Both the position numbers and the translations under genes were made by a program. A DNA stretch of 64,000 bases from assembly GCA_004352715.1 (NCBI GenBank), contig SCFE01000088.1, forward strand, positions 434,209 through 498,208. Reading direction: 5' to 3'. Within the stretch, counting starts at the first letter, position 1, and every line of letters begins with the position of its first letter. The DNA comes from Hofstenia miamia (lineage: Eukaryota > Xenacoelomorpha > Acoela). Shown here in pieces: positions 37,700-48,929 of this stretch. A model generated the notes under the pieces. The model saw nothing but the letters and a program-made list of their open reading frames with translations. It searched no databases and had not been told where the DNA came from.

Positions 37700-39086
37700 T
37701 CAATTGACGTTTTATGCTGAGATAATTATATTTAGGGTTCGGATAACGCATAAACGTATAAGATCCTATGTTGTCTCATATTTAGCATTATAATCGAATA
37801 TTTTGCCGCATATTAATCCAAAACTTAATTATATATATATATATGTATATAACATAAATAATTAAAATCTAATAATGGGTTCGAGATTTCGTTTGAATAG
37901 TCGAGTGGCCAACAGTTTGACTGACAGTGAAGCCTCGCCTGCTATTGCATCTCTGATAAGTTAATTTGTATTTTTAATTGAGCTGTTAAATTAATTATTG
38001 ATAAATAATGAATTATATTTTGTGACATTATTTAAGTCTAAAGTGTGTTATGCTCACCTTATTTGTCTCGCTATCTTGACATTATCCGCATACGGAAATT
38101 ATTGCTAATTGTCAACTCATTTTTTTGCAACCCAAGTGCTTTCATTCGCTGTACAATACATTAAATGCCGTGTTTATTGACGAGGAAGTCTATTTTCATT
38201 TGTTTGCCGCCAGCACGACTAAAAAATTGGTTAGATCAAAGTAGTACTGTAATTTCCTTCTAAATCAATTGGTTGTGGGCATCAACACTTTTCGTTGTAT
38301 ATCAATTACGTTTTTATTTGTTGTGCAAATGCGCTTTGTGCTACATAAAGCATATGCTTACAAAACTGTTGGAAATTCTTCACTAAACGTCGACATTTTT
38401 TGACTGTATTTACGATTCTTAAAATGAGATGCTGCCTTTGGACTTTCCCTGAATTTAGCAAGATTTCTTAAAATTGACAGAATATATAAGAACTATGAAA
38501 GTGATCCTCCTAAAATCGCTAATATCCCCATCCCATTGAATTTCTTTGTTTTTATCTTGCACTTTTCTGCGCATTTGATACTTTCTCTAGGCCCATGACA
38601 GCCTCGGGCATTATTGGGATTATTGTGGCAAAGGTTGCAAGGATTCCTACTTGTCATTCTAGTCCTAATTTACATTTTGCCATTCAAATTATGGAATAGC
38701 AATATTTGAAAAAAATTATAAATTTAAGAGAAGATGATGCATCGATTCCAACATGTTTGAATTCGCATTGTTGTTGTTGACTATACTTCAAATATATAAA
38801 ATCACTCATAAAGTTCCAAATTTCATATTCTATTCCATTTTGTGTAACTACATACATTTCTTTCATTAAATTTTGATAGACTTTTCGTTCATTTTCATTA
38901 ATGTTTAACTTATAGAAATTTAAGCTCTAAAATCACGAAGACGATATAGGATATATATATATATATATATATATAATTTCAGAGTGGATATAAGCAGAAT
39001 ATCCTATTAACACACGAGAAATCTGCGATAAAATTCCTCAAAATTGACAAATTTTATATGATATTAAATAAGCCTATATATATATA
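37700..39086. other. AT-rich sequence with (AT)n tracts
   Basis: AT microsatellites at about 37832-37846, 38952-38974 and 39076-39086, the last running into a gap. No gene was recognised. Confidence 0.5.
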
Positions 39087-39502
39087 NNNNNNNNNNNNNN
39101 NNNNNNNNNNNNNNNNNNNNNNNNNNNNNNNNNNNNNNNNNNNNNNNNNNNNNNNNNNNNNNNNNNNNNNNNNNNNNNNNNNNNNNNNNNNNNNNNNNNN
39201 NNNNNNNNNNNNNNNNNNNNNNNNNNNNNNNNNNNNNNNNNNNNNNNNNNNNNNNNNNNNNNNNNNNNNNNNNNNNNNNNNNNNNNNNNNNNNNNNNNNN
39301 NNNNNNNNNNNNNNNNNNNNNNNNNNNNNNNNNNNNNNNNNNNNNNNNNNNNNNNNNNNNNNNNNNNNNNNNNNNNNNNNNNNNNNNNNNNNNNNNNNNN
39401 NNNNNNNNNNNNNNNNNNNNNNNNNNNNNNNNNNNNNNNNNNNNNNNNNNNNNNNNNNNNNNNNNNNNNNNNNNNNNNNNNNNNNNNNNNNNNNNNNNNN
39501 NN
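39087..39502. other. assembly gap, 416 N
   Basis: The gap starts directly at a (TA)n tract, suggesting that microsatellite length blocked assembly. Confidence 0.99.
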
Positions 39503-39814
39503 TAGTGAATGTATTTAACTTTACAGGAAGTAAAATTAATTAGGTGTAATTAAAGAATTTATGTTGTAAAAACCTGCTCCAAAAACAGTCTCGTGTGAAT
39601 CGGGTCTTAAACGTCATTAATGGGGCCAATGACATGAAGGACTATTAACGTATTATGTATTCCCCTTGTCCCATGATGATATAGGTTGCGTATGCTTATA
39701 TCTGCGAGACTCAATGACGCGTAAAATAATTTAAATTATCGTCATTAGCTTAATAACAATACTGCATTTTATCCAGGCTATCATGCCTGACAGAATCTGC
39801 TCCATGAGCAAACC

Positions 39815-39885
39815 TGACGCGACCCGAATCCAAATTATTGTGCTCGAACCCGACCCGATGCCCATTTCTGACCCATGACGAAAAA
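39815..39885. repeat. GACCCGA-rich dispersed repeat
   Basis: acgcgacccgaatcc, cgaacccgacccgatgccc and ctgacccatgacg motifs in AT-rich sequence, next to the THAP transposase relic. It is the same motif family as at 9065 and 35504, there on the other strand. Confidence 0.5.
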
Positions 39886-40118
39886 TTTTACTCCTTTTGT
39901 TCTCGAAAATGTTCAGTGTGTTTTCCTCTTTTGGTTCGCTTTTCTGAAACATGGCTTTTCTAACCGTCATAATATAGTGATTTCATTACTCGATTTTGAC
40001 TAGAAAATGTTTGTTATGAAGGTTGTAATGAAGCGTGAACTGCCATGGACTTCGATGATATAAACATCTGGACACGACACGCTTTTTTACTGATACATAG
40101 TTGAAGCTGATGCTTTGT

Positions 40119-41033
40119 TTAGATGACATCAGAATATTCATCTCTTAAATGAAAACCTTTCGTTACAGATTTCACATTAACGATACGCCAATATTTAGAA
40201 AGCAATTCGAGAAAATCAGAAGTATCTTTGAAGTTGCCACACCCATCAAAATTACAATAGTCATATAATCCGTTTCTGGTGGATTCATGAATAATTAACA
40301 ATCCTGGCTTGACAGATGTTTTTTGTAAATTGTTAGGAACCAAACTATTACGAGATAATTTGTAAGCAACTTTTAAATGTTTACGAAATTCTAAGTTGAA
40401 AAATTTTACAACATCTTTGAAAGAAGCAATCGAATCAATTGTTTTAACTTAAATCTTTAGTACTGCAGAATTAGTTAACGGATCATTACTTGAATTGAAA
40501 AGAATAATAATTTGATCACTATTTCTTTTATAAAGTTAGCAGGCAATACTTTCGAATTTATCTAAGATGCGAGATGGTGAAAATCGATAATAAATGAAAA
40601 TCGATAATAAAGTCGTCCTCTTCAAAATTCGCTATTAAGATGGAAATTCGTTCATTTTCTGAATTTAAGCGACTTGACGATAAAGCTGAATCCGTTCTTG
40701 GTGTAGGGTGAGATCTGCTGTAGTAAGAAGGTAAATTGAAAATGTAAAAGGAACAGCATCATTCTTTAGTCTTCTTTTCTTAATAGGTACATCCGAATTT
40801 CTTTTTCTTTTTCTTTTATTTTGTGAGACATAAATAAAATCTGATAGTTGAAAATGCAGAGAACATACTACACTCTACTTACTAGGAACAAAATCTTGCC
40901 TTGGAATTGCTCGCAACCATTCTTGCTTTAATACATCGTTTGTTGGAAATCGATGTACTGTGAATCCCTCTTCATGGTTTTTTGTACTGTCGTAATTTGA
41001 TTTACAATTGGGTACACAGCATTTATTGGGCAT
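40119..41033 (-). pseudogene. THAP-domain (P-element-like) transposase relic
   Basis: The ATG at 41033 opens a THAP zinc finger: MPNKCCVPNCKSNYD (C-x4-C), FTVHRFP, and EWLRAIPR with the invariant Trp. A donor (CCTA|gtaagt) lies near 40888. After a 40-50 base intron, the next exon (from about 40840) joins in frame and gives RLKNDAVPFTFS, equivalent to the AVPTxF motif, but the usual CxxH segment is replaced by YVSQN. A stop follows soon after. Further along (40343-40119) a separate frame matches the GTPase-insertion part of P-element/THAP9 transposases: STRNGLYDYCNF, then a FLELLSKYWRIVNV block. The transposase is interrupted and lacks its catalytic core as read, so it is not functional. Confidence 0.75.
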
Positions 41034-41739
41034 TATTCATTAAATTTTACTTAACAGATAGCAGTGAACAACGTAGCAGTCTTTAATGCGTTATTATATT
41101 ATTATGCAAAATATCAGCGGGAAATAAAGCACGTGTGTGCTGATTCCTTTCGGCTAGTGGACTTCCGATTGAAAGATTTTTGTGAGATCATTCAAATACT
41201 AGCCCGTTTTGCTGTCAAATCAGGCTAGACATACATGTGTTAAATTTCAATATTAACGGATATAAGCTGTTCATTTTTGACATATTTATATTTATTAACT
41301 ATTTTTTGTAAATAAACATCACAACCAGGTAATGTATAGAGATCAACATTTAAGAACAGTATATAACAGATTGTTAATACAGCCATAGGAAGTCAATATT
41401 TAGTCCGCCTGCCTTTGTGATGATCATATCTTGATTCGAAATGCCATCAACTCCACCAAAATTTGACACTAATTAGCTTTTTCTTTATGGTTGGTTTCAA
41501 TGACTTTATGTAACTATTTACATTTCAAGGGGTGCGGGAACAGTTCAAATTTTGAGGTGGCAAGTGCAATCTTCCGAATTAAAGGTGCCAACCACAAAAG
41601 ACGTTTAAAAATATTAGCTCCGCAAAATTAATACAACAAAAACACTCCACAAAAATAACACAATAAAAACAAAACACGAGATGTATTAATTCAAAAATGG
41701 CTTCCAAAAACTGCACCCCTTTCTGGGGTTTTAGAGATA

Positions 41740-42657
41740 AATATGTTCATCAGTTTCTTCATATCAATCTGATCAACTCGTTCACGGTGAACTGTAAGCA
41801 GTGCCAGGTGAGTTAGCCGAGACCGTGTCATGGTTCCTCTAAGCCATGTCTTTAGCCGTCGAAGGCAAGAGAAGGATCGCTCAGCACTCGCAGCAGAAAT
41901 CGTTTTGAATCGTGTCTGAAAGCCAGTTATCTCGTTTCTTCATCCACATGTCTGGCTCTGGAACATCATTTTTTCGCTCAAACACCAAATTGAAAAATGC
42001 GCCATCGTTGTGTTCACGTCCTCGAAAGGGAAAACCTTGTTTTGCAAGGTATTTGATGCTAGAAAAGATTACTGATAAGCATTTCCCCGCATTTTCTTGC
42101 GCTTTAGCAGATTGTGTGCTCAGCATTGTAGATACGGTTGGATTGGATAATAGGTTTAATTTCTCTACAGCTTCTCGATGACCATCGGACTTCTCATGTT
42201 GGTTGAATTTAGTGGTTGCATTCTTCCAGTTCCTGCACCCCTTCTGCACAAAGGAGGGATCCCTTTTTTGTTGACAAGAAATAAGTTTTTTATTATGTGC
42301 ACTATTGCAAACAAAGCATAGAACCGAATCTGTGACAACATCATAATGCAACCATTTCCACTTTTTAAACCACCCAGCAGAACATGAACGGGTACTTTTT
42401 GACTTGTCTCCCACCAATGATTTAGGAAATACATATCCATCTGGTGGATGAAATGGCTCATTTGGCTGCCTCAATGTGCTACTTCTAGACTCCTCATCTT
42501 CACCTTCGTGGTCACTAGTAATCAATGCATTTGTAATAGGCTGAACTATTTCCACTGTTGTACTTATATGAGGATGCGAATGAGTATGAGGAGGATGAAA
42601 GAAGGAGTTAAGACTCATTTGATTTTTGCGCTTGGTTGGTGGTTCACCAGAAGACAT
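41740..42657 (-). pseudogene. hAT (ZMYM1-like) transposase, internally deleted copy 1
   Basis: The ATG at 42657 gives MSSGEPPTKRKNQMSLNSFF, then a TTF-type zinc finger (LCFVCNSAHNKK ... KGCRNWKNATTKFNQHEKSDGHREAVE) and the start of the DUF4371 region (FPFRGREHNDGAFF). After SDTIQN, at about 41892, the sequence jumps directly to the C-terminal hAT dimerisation domain coding (ASAERSFSCLRRLKTWL, then a LTHLALLTVHRERVDQID block). The join is out of frame. About half of the transposase, including the DDE core, is missing, so the copy is dead. Unlike copy 2, its N-terminal 240 residues are uninterrupted. Confidence 0.85.
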
Positions 42658-42894
42658 GGCACTAAAACAAAAAATGACTCATAAAAGACTCATAATACTA
42701 TCCATTTATTCATATATATAAATTTAATATTTAAGATATAAATTAATATTGCTGGCCATTAGCAATTATTGGTGGCAATTAACAAATATTTTTTCGGTTA
42801 TAAATATTGAGGTGGCAAATAACATGTGCTGCCACCTCGGTTTAAAAGTTGGGGTGACAGCTGCCATCATTGCACGCCTGTTCCCGCGCCCATG

Positions 42895-43183
42895 TATATA
42901 TATACGTGCGCTTTGTAATTCTAGTTTCATTTATACATGCGCTTTGTAAAATCATTCCATTTATACGTGCAGTTTGTAAATAGTGCGCTTTGTAACAGTA
43001 AAAAAAAATATATTTTTTGAAATTTGAGTTTTTATTTTTTCAATAAAAAGTTAAAAAATATTAACTTCTTTGAAGTATTTGTCGATTTTAAGCACGAGTG
43101 ACTATATTTTGAAGTATGAAAATGTCATCATAATTAGTTTTTTTTGTTCGAAATGTCATGACTAAAAAATCATAAACGGAAAT
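42895..43183. repeat. flank with short repeated acgtgcgctttgtaa motifs
   Basis: After the right end of hAT copy 1, the motif tacgtgcgctttgtaa or close variants occurs four times within about 90 bases (42903-42993). The remainder is AT-rich with nothing recognised. Confidence 0.55.
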
Positions 43184-43524
43184 ATAGTAGGCCATTTCTG
43201 AGACCACTTTAAAGAACTTATCTAGATGTAATTTTTAATTTGCAATCGAATGCACTAGGTGCGAAGTTTATACGATCAATATTCGCTGCGATTTTACCGA
43301 TTATTCCCTTATATATATATATAAAGTTGCTAAAGGAAAATTCAAAATAAAAGCATAGTAGGCCATGTCTCAGACTACTTTAAAGAACTTATCTAGATGT
43401 AATTTTTAATTTGCAATCGAATGCACTAGGTGCGAAGTCTATACGATCAATATTCGCAGAGATATTAACGATTATTCCCTAATATATATATATATATATA
43501 TATGCTAAAGGAAAATTCAAAATA
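43184..43524. repeat. tandem repeat, 171-bp unit, two copies
   Basis: Unit starts are at 43184 and 43355 (atagtaggccat...); each unit ends in a short (AT)n tract followed by gctaaaggaaaattcaaaat. The array is cut by a single N at 43525, after which unrelated hAT sequence begins, so the array may be longer in reality. Confidence 0.88.
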
Positions 43525-43539
43525 NATGTTCATCAGTTT

Positions 43540-45307
43540 CTTCATATCAATCTGATCAACTCGTTCACGGTGAACTGTAAGCAGTGCCAGGTGAGTTAGC
43601 CGAGACTGTGTCATCGTTCCTCTAAGCCATGTCTTTAGCCGTCGAAGGCAAGAGAAGGATCGCTCAGCACTCGCAGCAGAAATTAGTAAACACTTGATTA
43701 GATGGACAAGCATTTCAACTTCGGAGAATAGAGTTCTTGCCACTGGATCTAATTCATTTAGCACCTGTGAAACATTAGAAACAGACTTAAGCTACAGCTT
43801 CTTTTGTGCAATGAGGTCGTTCAATTCAAAAACTTGGCGCCGGAGACGTTCCTGATTCACAATTCAATTGGCTTTTCGTCATCCGCGAACATTCCAGCGA
43901 AGAACGTTTTTCGTTTCGAAGACTCACGAATTATGTTACTGACATCACGGACAAATTGCAGTGCATCAGCCACACCACGAACAGAACGTGCGACTTCTTG
44001 AAGAACAAGATCCAAACTGTGGTTTGCACAGTGGACATACAAGGCATCCGTCCACTCCTTCTTTGGAATACTTTGCACACCATGCAATCGACCACACATG
44101 TTTGCGGCTCCGTCAAAGGAGAAGCCTTCAAGCTTCGTCAGTGGAATACACATTCGCAACAATACATCCTTGACAACCGAAGCTAGTGTTTCACCAGTGC
44201 TGTCAGGTGCGTTGTACATGCCTAAGAATGAGTTCACCGTCTCCAAGTCCTTTGTAGCATATTGTAGGCAAACTGAGAATTGCTCATTNNNNNNNNNNNN
44301 NNNNNNNNNNNNNNNNNNNNNNNNNNNNNNNNNNNNNNNNNNNNNNNNNNNNNNNNNNNNNNNNNNNNNNNNNNNNNNNNNNNNNNNNNNNNNNNNNNNN
44401 NNNNNNNNNNNNNNNNNNNNNNNNNNNNNNNNNAGGCAAACTGAGAATTGCTCATTCCCTGCAATATCAGTTGTTCCATCTGCAACAGAACCCACAAAAC
44501 TTGTGTCGCTCGCTTCCGATATTATCTGCCGCTGCACATCATGAGCCATAAGCTCGATTATTTCGTTTTGAATCGTGTCTGAAAGCCAGTTATCTCGTTT
44601 CTTCATCCACATGTCTAGCTCTGGAACATCATTTTTTCGCTCTAACACCAAATTGAAAAATGCGCCATCGTTGTGTTCACGTCCTCGAAAGGGAAATCCT
44701 TGTTTTGCAAGGTATTTGATGCTAGAAAAGATTACCGATAAGCATTTCCCTGCATTTTCTTGCGCTTTAGCAGATTGTGTGCTCAGCATTGTAGATACGG
44801 TTGGATTGGATAATAGGTTTAATTTCTCTACAGCTTCTCGATGACCATCGGACTTCTCATGTTGGTTGAATTTAGTGGTTGCATTCTTCCAGTTCCTGCA
44901 CCCCTTCTGCACAGAGGAGGAATCCCTTTTTTGTTGACAAGAAATAAGTTTTTTATTATGCGCACTATTGCAAACAAAGCATAGAACCGAATCTGTGACA
45001 ACATCATAATGCAACCATTTCCACTTTTGAAACCACCCAGCAGAACATGAACGGGTACTTTTTTACTTGTCTCCCACCAATGATTTAGGAAATACATATC
45101 TATCTGGTAGATGAAATGGCTCAATGTGCTATTTCTAGACTCCTCATCTTCGCCTTCGTGGTCACTAGTAATCAATGCATTTGTAATAGGCTGAACTATT
45201 TCCACTGTTGTACTTATATGAGAATGCGAATGAGTATGAGGAGGATGAAAGAAGGAGTCAAGACTCATTTGATTTTTGCGCTTGGTTGGTGGTTCACCAG
45301 AAGACAT
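43540..45307 (-). pseudogene. hAT (ZMYM1-like) transposase, copy 2
   Basis: Opens at 45307 with the same N terminus as copy 1. It has a 13-base deletion near 45119 that shifts frame and a nonsense codon (TAA) near 45065. From 45014 it continues open through the zinc finger, DUF4371 and the catalytic-start region SVADGTTDIAGNEQFSVC, to FAGMFADDEKPIEL at 43857. The 145-N gap at 44289-44433 is flanked by the same 23 bases, so it can be closed without loss. After the stop, the C-terminal hAT dimerisation domain follows (LNELDPVARTLFSEVEML, then AASAERSFSCLRRLKTWL, near 43764-43540), but the central about 250 residues of the family are absent. It is inactive. Confidence 0.85.
44289..44433. other. 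assembly gap, 145 N, with redundant flanks
   Basis: The 23 bases at 44266-44288 are repeated exactly at 44434-44456. Removing the gap and one copy restores a continuous hAT reading frame, so the gap holds no real sequence. Confidence 0.95.
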
Positions 45308-45528
45308 GGCACTAAAACAAAAAATTGGCTCATAAAAGACTTATAATACTATGCATTTATTCAAATATATAAATTTAATTTTGACATTTAAATAAATATT
45401 GGTGGCCATTAGCAATTATGGGTGGCATTTAACAGNGTGGCAAATAACATGTGCTGCCACCTCGGTTTAAAAGTTGGGGTGGCAGCTGCCATCCTTGCCA
45501 CCCCTGTTCCCGCGCCCATGTTACATTT

Positions 45529-46458
45529 CTTTAAAGGTTATTGATGGGATTTAAATCAGTCGATACAGTTGGTTAAGGCTAGATTCATTAAAATTTCTCA
45601 CATTAAAGCAACTTATGTGCCAGTCAGCAATCTAATTGATAAATGTTGTTGTTGTTGGGGTTCTTGTCTTGCAGTTGTTGGTTCACATGAGAATTAATTA
45701 CATCATACACGTAGACTTTATAGTTAATGTGTTTCCAGTACTAGGAAACAAATAGCATGACCATAAGAGGATATTTGATGTTGAAATGATAGTGAATTAG
45801 TTTAAGACCATCCGTGACTAGCATATTTTGAACAAACATTTAGCAGTGGCAGCATTACTTTTTTATTGAAAATAATATATTTTTATTGATTCTGTTTCTA
45901 ACCAACATGCTTCTGTCACCATTTGAAACAACTCTATACAGTGCGTGATAAGCAGGGGCTGATGATGTAGTTTTACCGCTTTACAGGTATTTTCATGTAG
46001 ACAGTGACTCATATCTAGCAATTGACTTTGAGACCATGCTGTGAAACTCAAGCTCTGAGACAATTTCACGCATAATTTTTTTGCCATTGAAAAATAAATA
46101 TGGCATGAAATAATATCGATTTTTTAATGATTTTAGTAAGGATCTTAGCAGTGACTGACAATTGACTGCACAGCACGCAATATATTTTTACTAGCAATAA
46201 ACTTATAAATTTAGGGTTTTTTCAATAAAAATCTGCTATTGTGTTTCACTAATACGAAGGGTGAAATATTAAATTTTGCGACCACTTCTATTGTCCGGTG
46301 TCTGTAACGTGCAATTATACCTATGGTTTCATTCTAATATTAGGATCAAATCATGATATATTTTCGGAGCTAGTTTGTTTTATAAATCTGTCAATCTGAA
46401 CCTTTTTCACAGCGTTTAAAATTTAATTTTTAGCAGTCATTTCATGTTTTAATTGTAG
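45529..46458 (+). other. sequence upstream of alpha-catenin exon 6 (intronic)
   Basis: AT-rich. No gene or clear element was recognised. It should be part of alpha-catenin intron 5 if exons 1-5 belong to the left. The intron end is ttaattgtag before 46459. Confidence 0.5.
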
Positions 46459-46762
46459 GTACGTCGCGCCGTTCTTGCTGAGCGAGTTGATTGGGACACC
46501 GACTCGGAGTTTGAAGAAGAACAGCCTGCAACACAGCAAGTATCTACAAGCGGCAATAGTCAAAGTGATCGAGCATTGATGAGACAGCTACCTGAAGGGG
46601 AACGTGCAAGAATCGCTGAGCAAGTTGCTGTATTCAAAGAAGAAAAAGCCAAGCTAGATGCTGAAATTACAAAATGGGATGAATCTGGAAATGACATTAT
46701 CCTATTGGCTAAGCGAATGTGCATGGTGATGATGGAAATGACAGATTTTACTCGCGGCAGAG
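46459..46762 (+). CDS. CTNNA: alpha-catenin, coding exon 6 (start of actin-binding domain)
   Basis: Encodes about residues 596-696: VRRAVLAERVDWDTDSEFEE, a Gln/Ser-rich linker, then RALMRQLPEGERARIAEQVA, KLDAEITKWDESGNDIILLA, and KRMCMVMMEMTDFTRGRG. These are the P-linker and first helices of the C-terminal F-actin-binding domain and match animal alpha-catenins closely. The acceptor ttaattgtag gives phase 0, and the donor AGAG|gtactt gives phase 1. Its strand is opposite to exons 1-5, yet it is the exact phase-0 continuation of exon 5: ...YDAVRE joined to VRRAVL corresponds to ...YDGIRD-IRKAVL in vertebrates. It has no start codon of its own near the 5' end, so it is not a separate gene start. 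Confidence 0.95.
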
Positions 46763-47139
46763 GTACTTTCCATGCTTATTTTCTGATTTCATCTGTAAAA
46801 TAATGAACTCACTCAAAATATCTCAATGACGTGTCAAAATGTTTTCTACGTTCAAAATTTGAAAGAATAATTCGATTGTAATGTACAAGGCGAAACATCC
46901 TGATGTTCCACATTTAAAACTTTAATAACTTCCATTGGTCAATTTGCTTGTGGTTTGTTGCAATCATTAAAGATTAAAAATTTTATTACATTATTCATTT
47001 GACTTATTTCTATTTACACCTCTATCTGGCAACCGCTGCTCTGACTCACTACATTTGGGCGAGATTTAAAACTTCAATAACTTTCAAATATTGGGTAAAT
47101 TTTTGTGTGGTTTAAAATATTTTTGGAAGTTTTTAATTT

Positions 47140-47455
47140 TATGCAAGATGGTCCTCCCCTCACTGATCTAAATTATAAGGGAGTGGCTAAATGAAAAGCT
47201 GCCAAACATATGGATTGATAGAGGTGCACATAGTGACCTAAACATTAAGTGGCCACTAAGATCTAAAGATTTCACATGATGTGGTTTTTTCTTATGGAAA
47301 TTTATCACACCTATGGGTGTGAATGAGTTAAGGAACAGAATCCAACAAGGTTTTGTCGATATAACTTTAGAAATGTTGCAGAACTCTATTCGTACATTTC
47401 AGAATAGTTTAAATTTAGTTATTCAAAACAATAGCCACCAGACAGGGATGTAAAT
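47140..47455 (+). pseudogene. decayed mariner/Tc1-type transposase fragment
   Basis: Frames on plus give QDGPPL, REWLNEKLPNIWIDRG, then IKWPLRSKDFT followed by a stop, CGFFLWKF, and a QGFVDITLEMLQNSI segment. This is the catalytic-Asp region and C terminus of a DDE transposase of the mariner type (QDGAxxH ... WPPRSPDLTPCDFFLWG pattern) with frameshifts and a stop. It occupies most of alpha-catenin intron 6 and is in the same orientation as the host exons. Confidence 0.7.
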
Positions 47456-47786
47456 AGAAATACGTCAAATGCTTACATGTAATAAAATTTAAACTGTAAT
47501 TATTGTTTTGCGAAGGAAGTTGTAAGAGTACGAAATGTGGAAGATTATAGTGTATATATTGCATAAAGCCTATTTACGCCATCCTGCTTTTAATTCAATT
47601 TTGAATGGCCAAAATTAAGAGGTACATTCTTTAATATACAAGCACTGATGTACAATCAATTGTAATGTGAAAATTAATTTAGTAGGCCATGCTTGGGTGT
47701 GGAATTACAACATTTGCGTCTATAAATTGTAAATGTGTATACGAAAGGACTTTTCATCTTTTTAAAATTTAGAGTATTGGTTTTAG

Positions 47787-48070
47787 GGCCTCTTCATCAT
47801 ACAATGGATGTGATTAACGCAGCACGGCGCATTAGTGAGTATGGTCAGCAAATGATCTCACTGGCCACTCAAATCGGTGATCAGTGCATTGAGTCCAGAA
47901 CCAAGAGCGATCTTCGTGCTTATCTCAATAATATTGCTCTGTATACCCATCAACTCAACATTACAAGCAAAGTAAAAGCGGATGTCACTCGTGTGGGTGA
48001 TGAGATGGTGGTTAGTGGAGGTTTGGATAGTGCAATGAGTCTCATTCAGAGCGCCAAAAATTTGATGCAG
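47787..48070 (+). CDS. CTNNA: alpha-catenin, coding exon 7 (actin-binding domain)
   Basis: Encodes about residues 697-791 of the five-helix actin-binding bundle: GPLHHTMDVINAARRISEYG, then a LRAYLNNIALYTHQLNITSK segment, KVKADVTRVG and DSAMSLIQSAKNLMQ. All match the family in order. The acceptor is ttggttttag; two leading bases complete a Gly codon with the last base of exon 6. The donor is ATGCAG|gttagt, phase 0. The in-frame ATG upstream at 47735 is intronic and should be ignored. The exon has normal length for the family. Confidence 0.95.
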
Positions 48071-48281
48071 GTTAGTCTGCTTTCTTTTTATAGGGCTTCC
48101 CTAAGATTTAAATAGGGCCTTTGAATTGTCATTATTGCCAAACATAAAGCTATTCGAGTACTTTTTAACTTAACAACTACATATATTCATATATTTGTTT
48201 AAAAACTTAGACAAGCCTTCCTCTGGTGCTCATCCCAATGATTTCAAAGTTTTCTTTGCCCAACAACAATATACGATGGTA

Positions 48282-48924
48282 CCCAAAAAAATTTCCGCTG
48301 ACAGAATATTTAAATTTTCTGTTTATGAAAAATGTATTTCTATCGTTTATAGATAATGTAAATATATTAAATAATAAAATTAGCAAGGTAGTTTCCATTA
48401 TTTTCAATAACGGATTCTAGGTCAGTGCGGTATCCTGCCAGTTCTCTGGTAGGAATTCTTCCGTCAAAAGTACCCAGACCATCATTTAAAACTGCGTAAT
48501 TCTTCTCAGTTGTGGAATGTGACATATTTCCTGGCAGGCACTACGTTTCTGAAAATGAACCTATCCAGCATATTAAAATCAGGAGAAAGTGCAGATCCTT
48601 ATTTACGTTTAGTAGTTTCCCTTTCATCGTCTCGATATTCTAGGGCCAATTGCCGAATTTGCCTTTCAGATACAACTTTGTCTGCACCCAGACCCTGCAG
48701 AGTAATAAATAAATATCAGCAGAAGACATGTCGTTTCTAGTTAAGGTTTGTACAAAAATTAACAGTCTTCGTTTAGGGTGATCCATATTTAGAATATTAT
48801 AATCGTAAAAACAAGATTGAAGTGATAAATGGAACAATCTATTACGTGGCAAAAGTAGATAATTTTAGATTCATAGATCAATAGATTTAAATTTCAATAT
48901 TCTGTCAGCGGAAATTTTTTTGGG
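48282..48924. mobile_element. 643-bp TIR element with TA target duplication (Tc1/mariner-like)
   Basis: Near-perfect 36-bp terminal inverted repeats: cccaaaaaaatttccgctga at the left end is mirrored by tcagcggaaatttttttggg at the right end, with one mismatch in the inner part. TA dinucleotides flank both ends (48280-48281, 48925-48926). Minus-strand frames inside carry HTH-like fragments (LGADKVVSERQIRQLALEYR; LDRFIFRNVVPARKYVTF) but no intact transposase. It lies in alpha-catenin intron 7. Confidence 0.8.
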
Positions 48925-48929
48925 TACTT

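Larger units (their letters stand above)
41518..45528. mobile_element. ZMYM1-like hAT transposon region, apparently chimeric
   Basis: An 8-bp target duplication, TTACATTT, lies at 41518-41525 and again at 45521-45528. The ends are inverted repeats: caaggggtgcgggaacag at 41526, and cctgttcccgcgcccatg ending at 45520. Inside are two overlapping copies of one hAT element. 41526-42894 has both ends but a large internal deletion and has tatatata as its right flank. 43526-45520 lacks its left end, which is replaced by a single N. Because the matching TSD halves belong to different copies, the assembly probably interleaves two copies or alleles. Confidence 0.75.
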
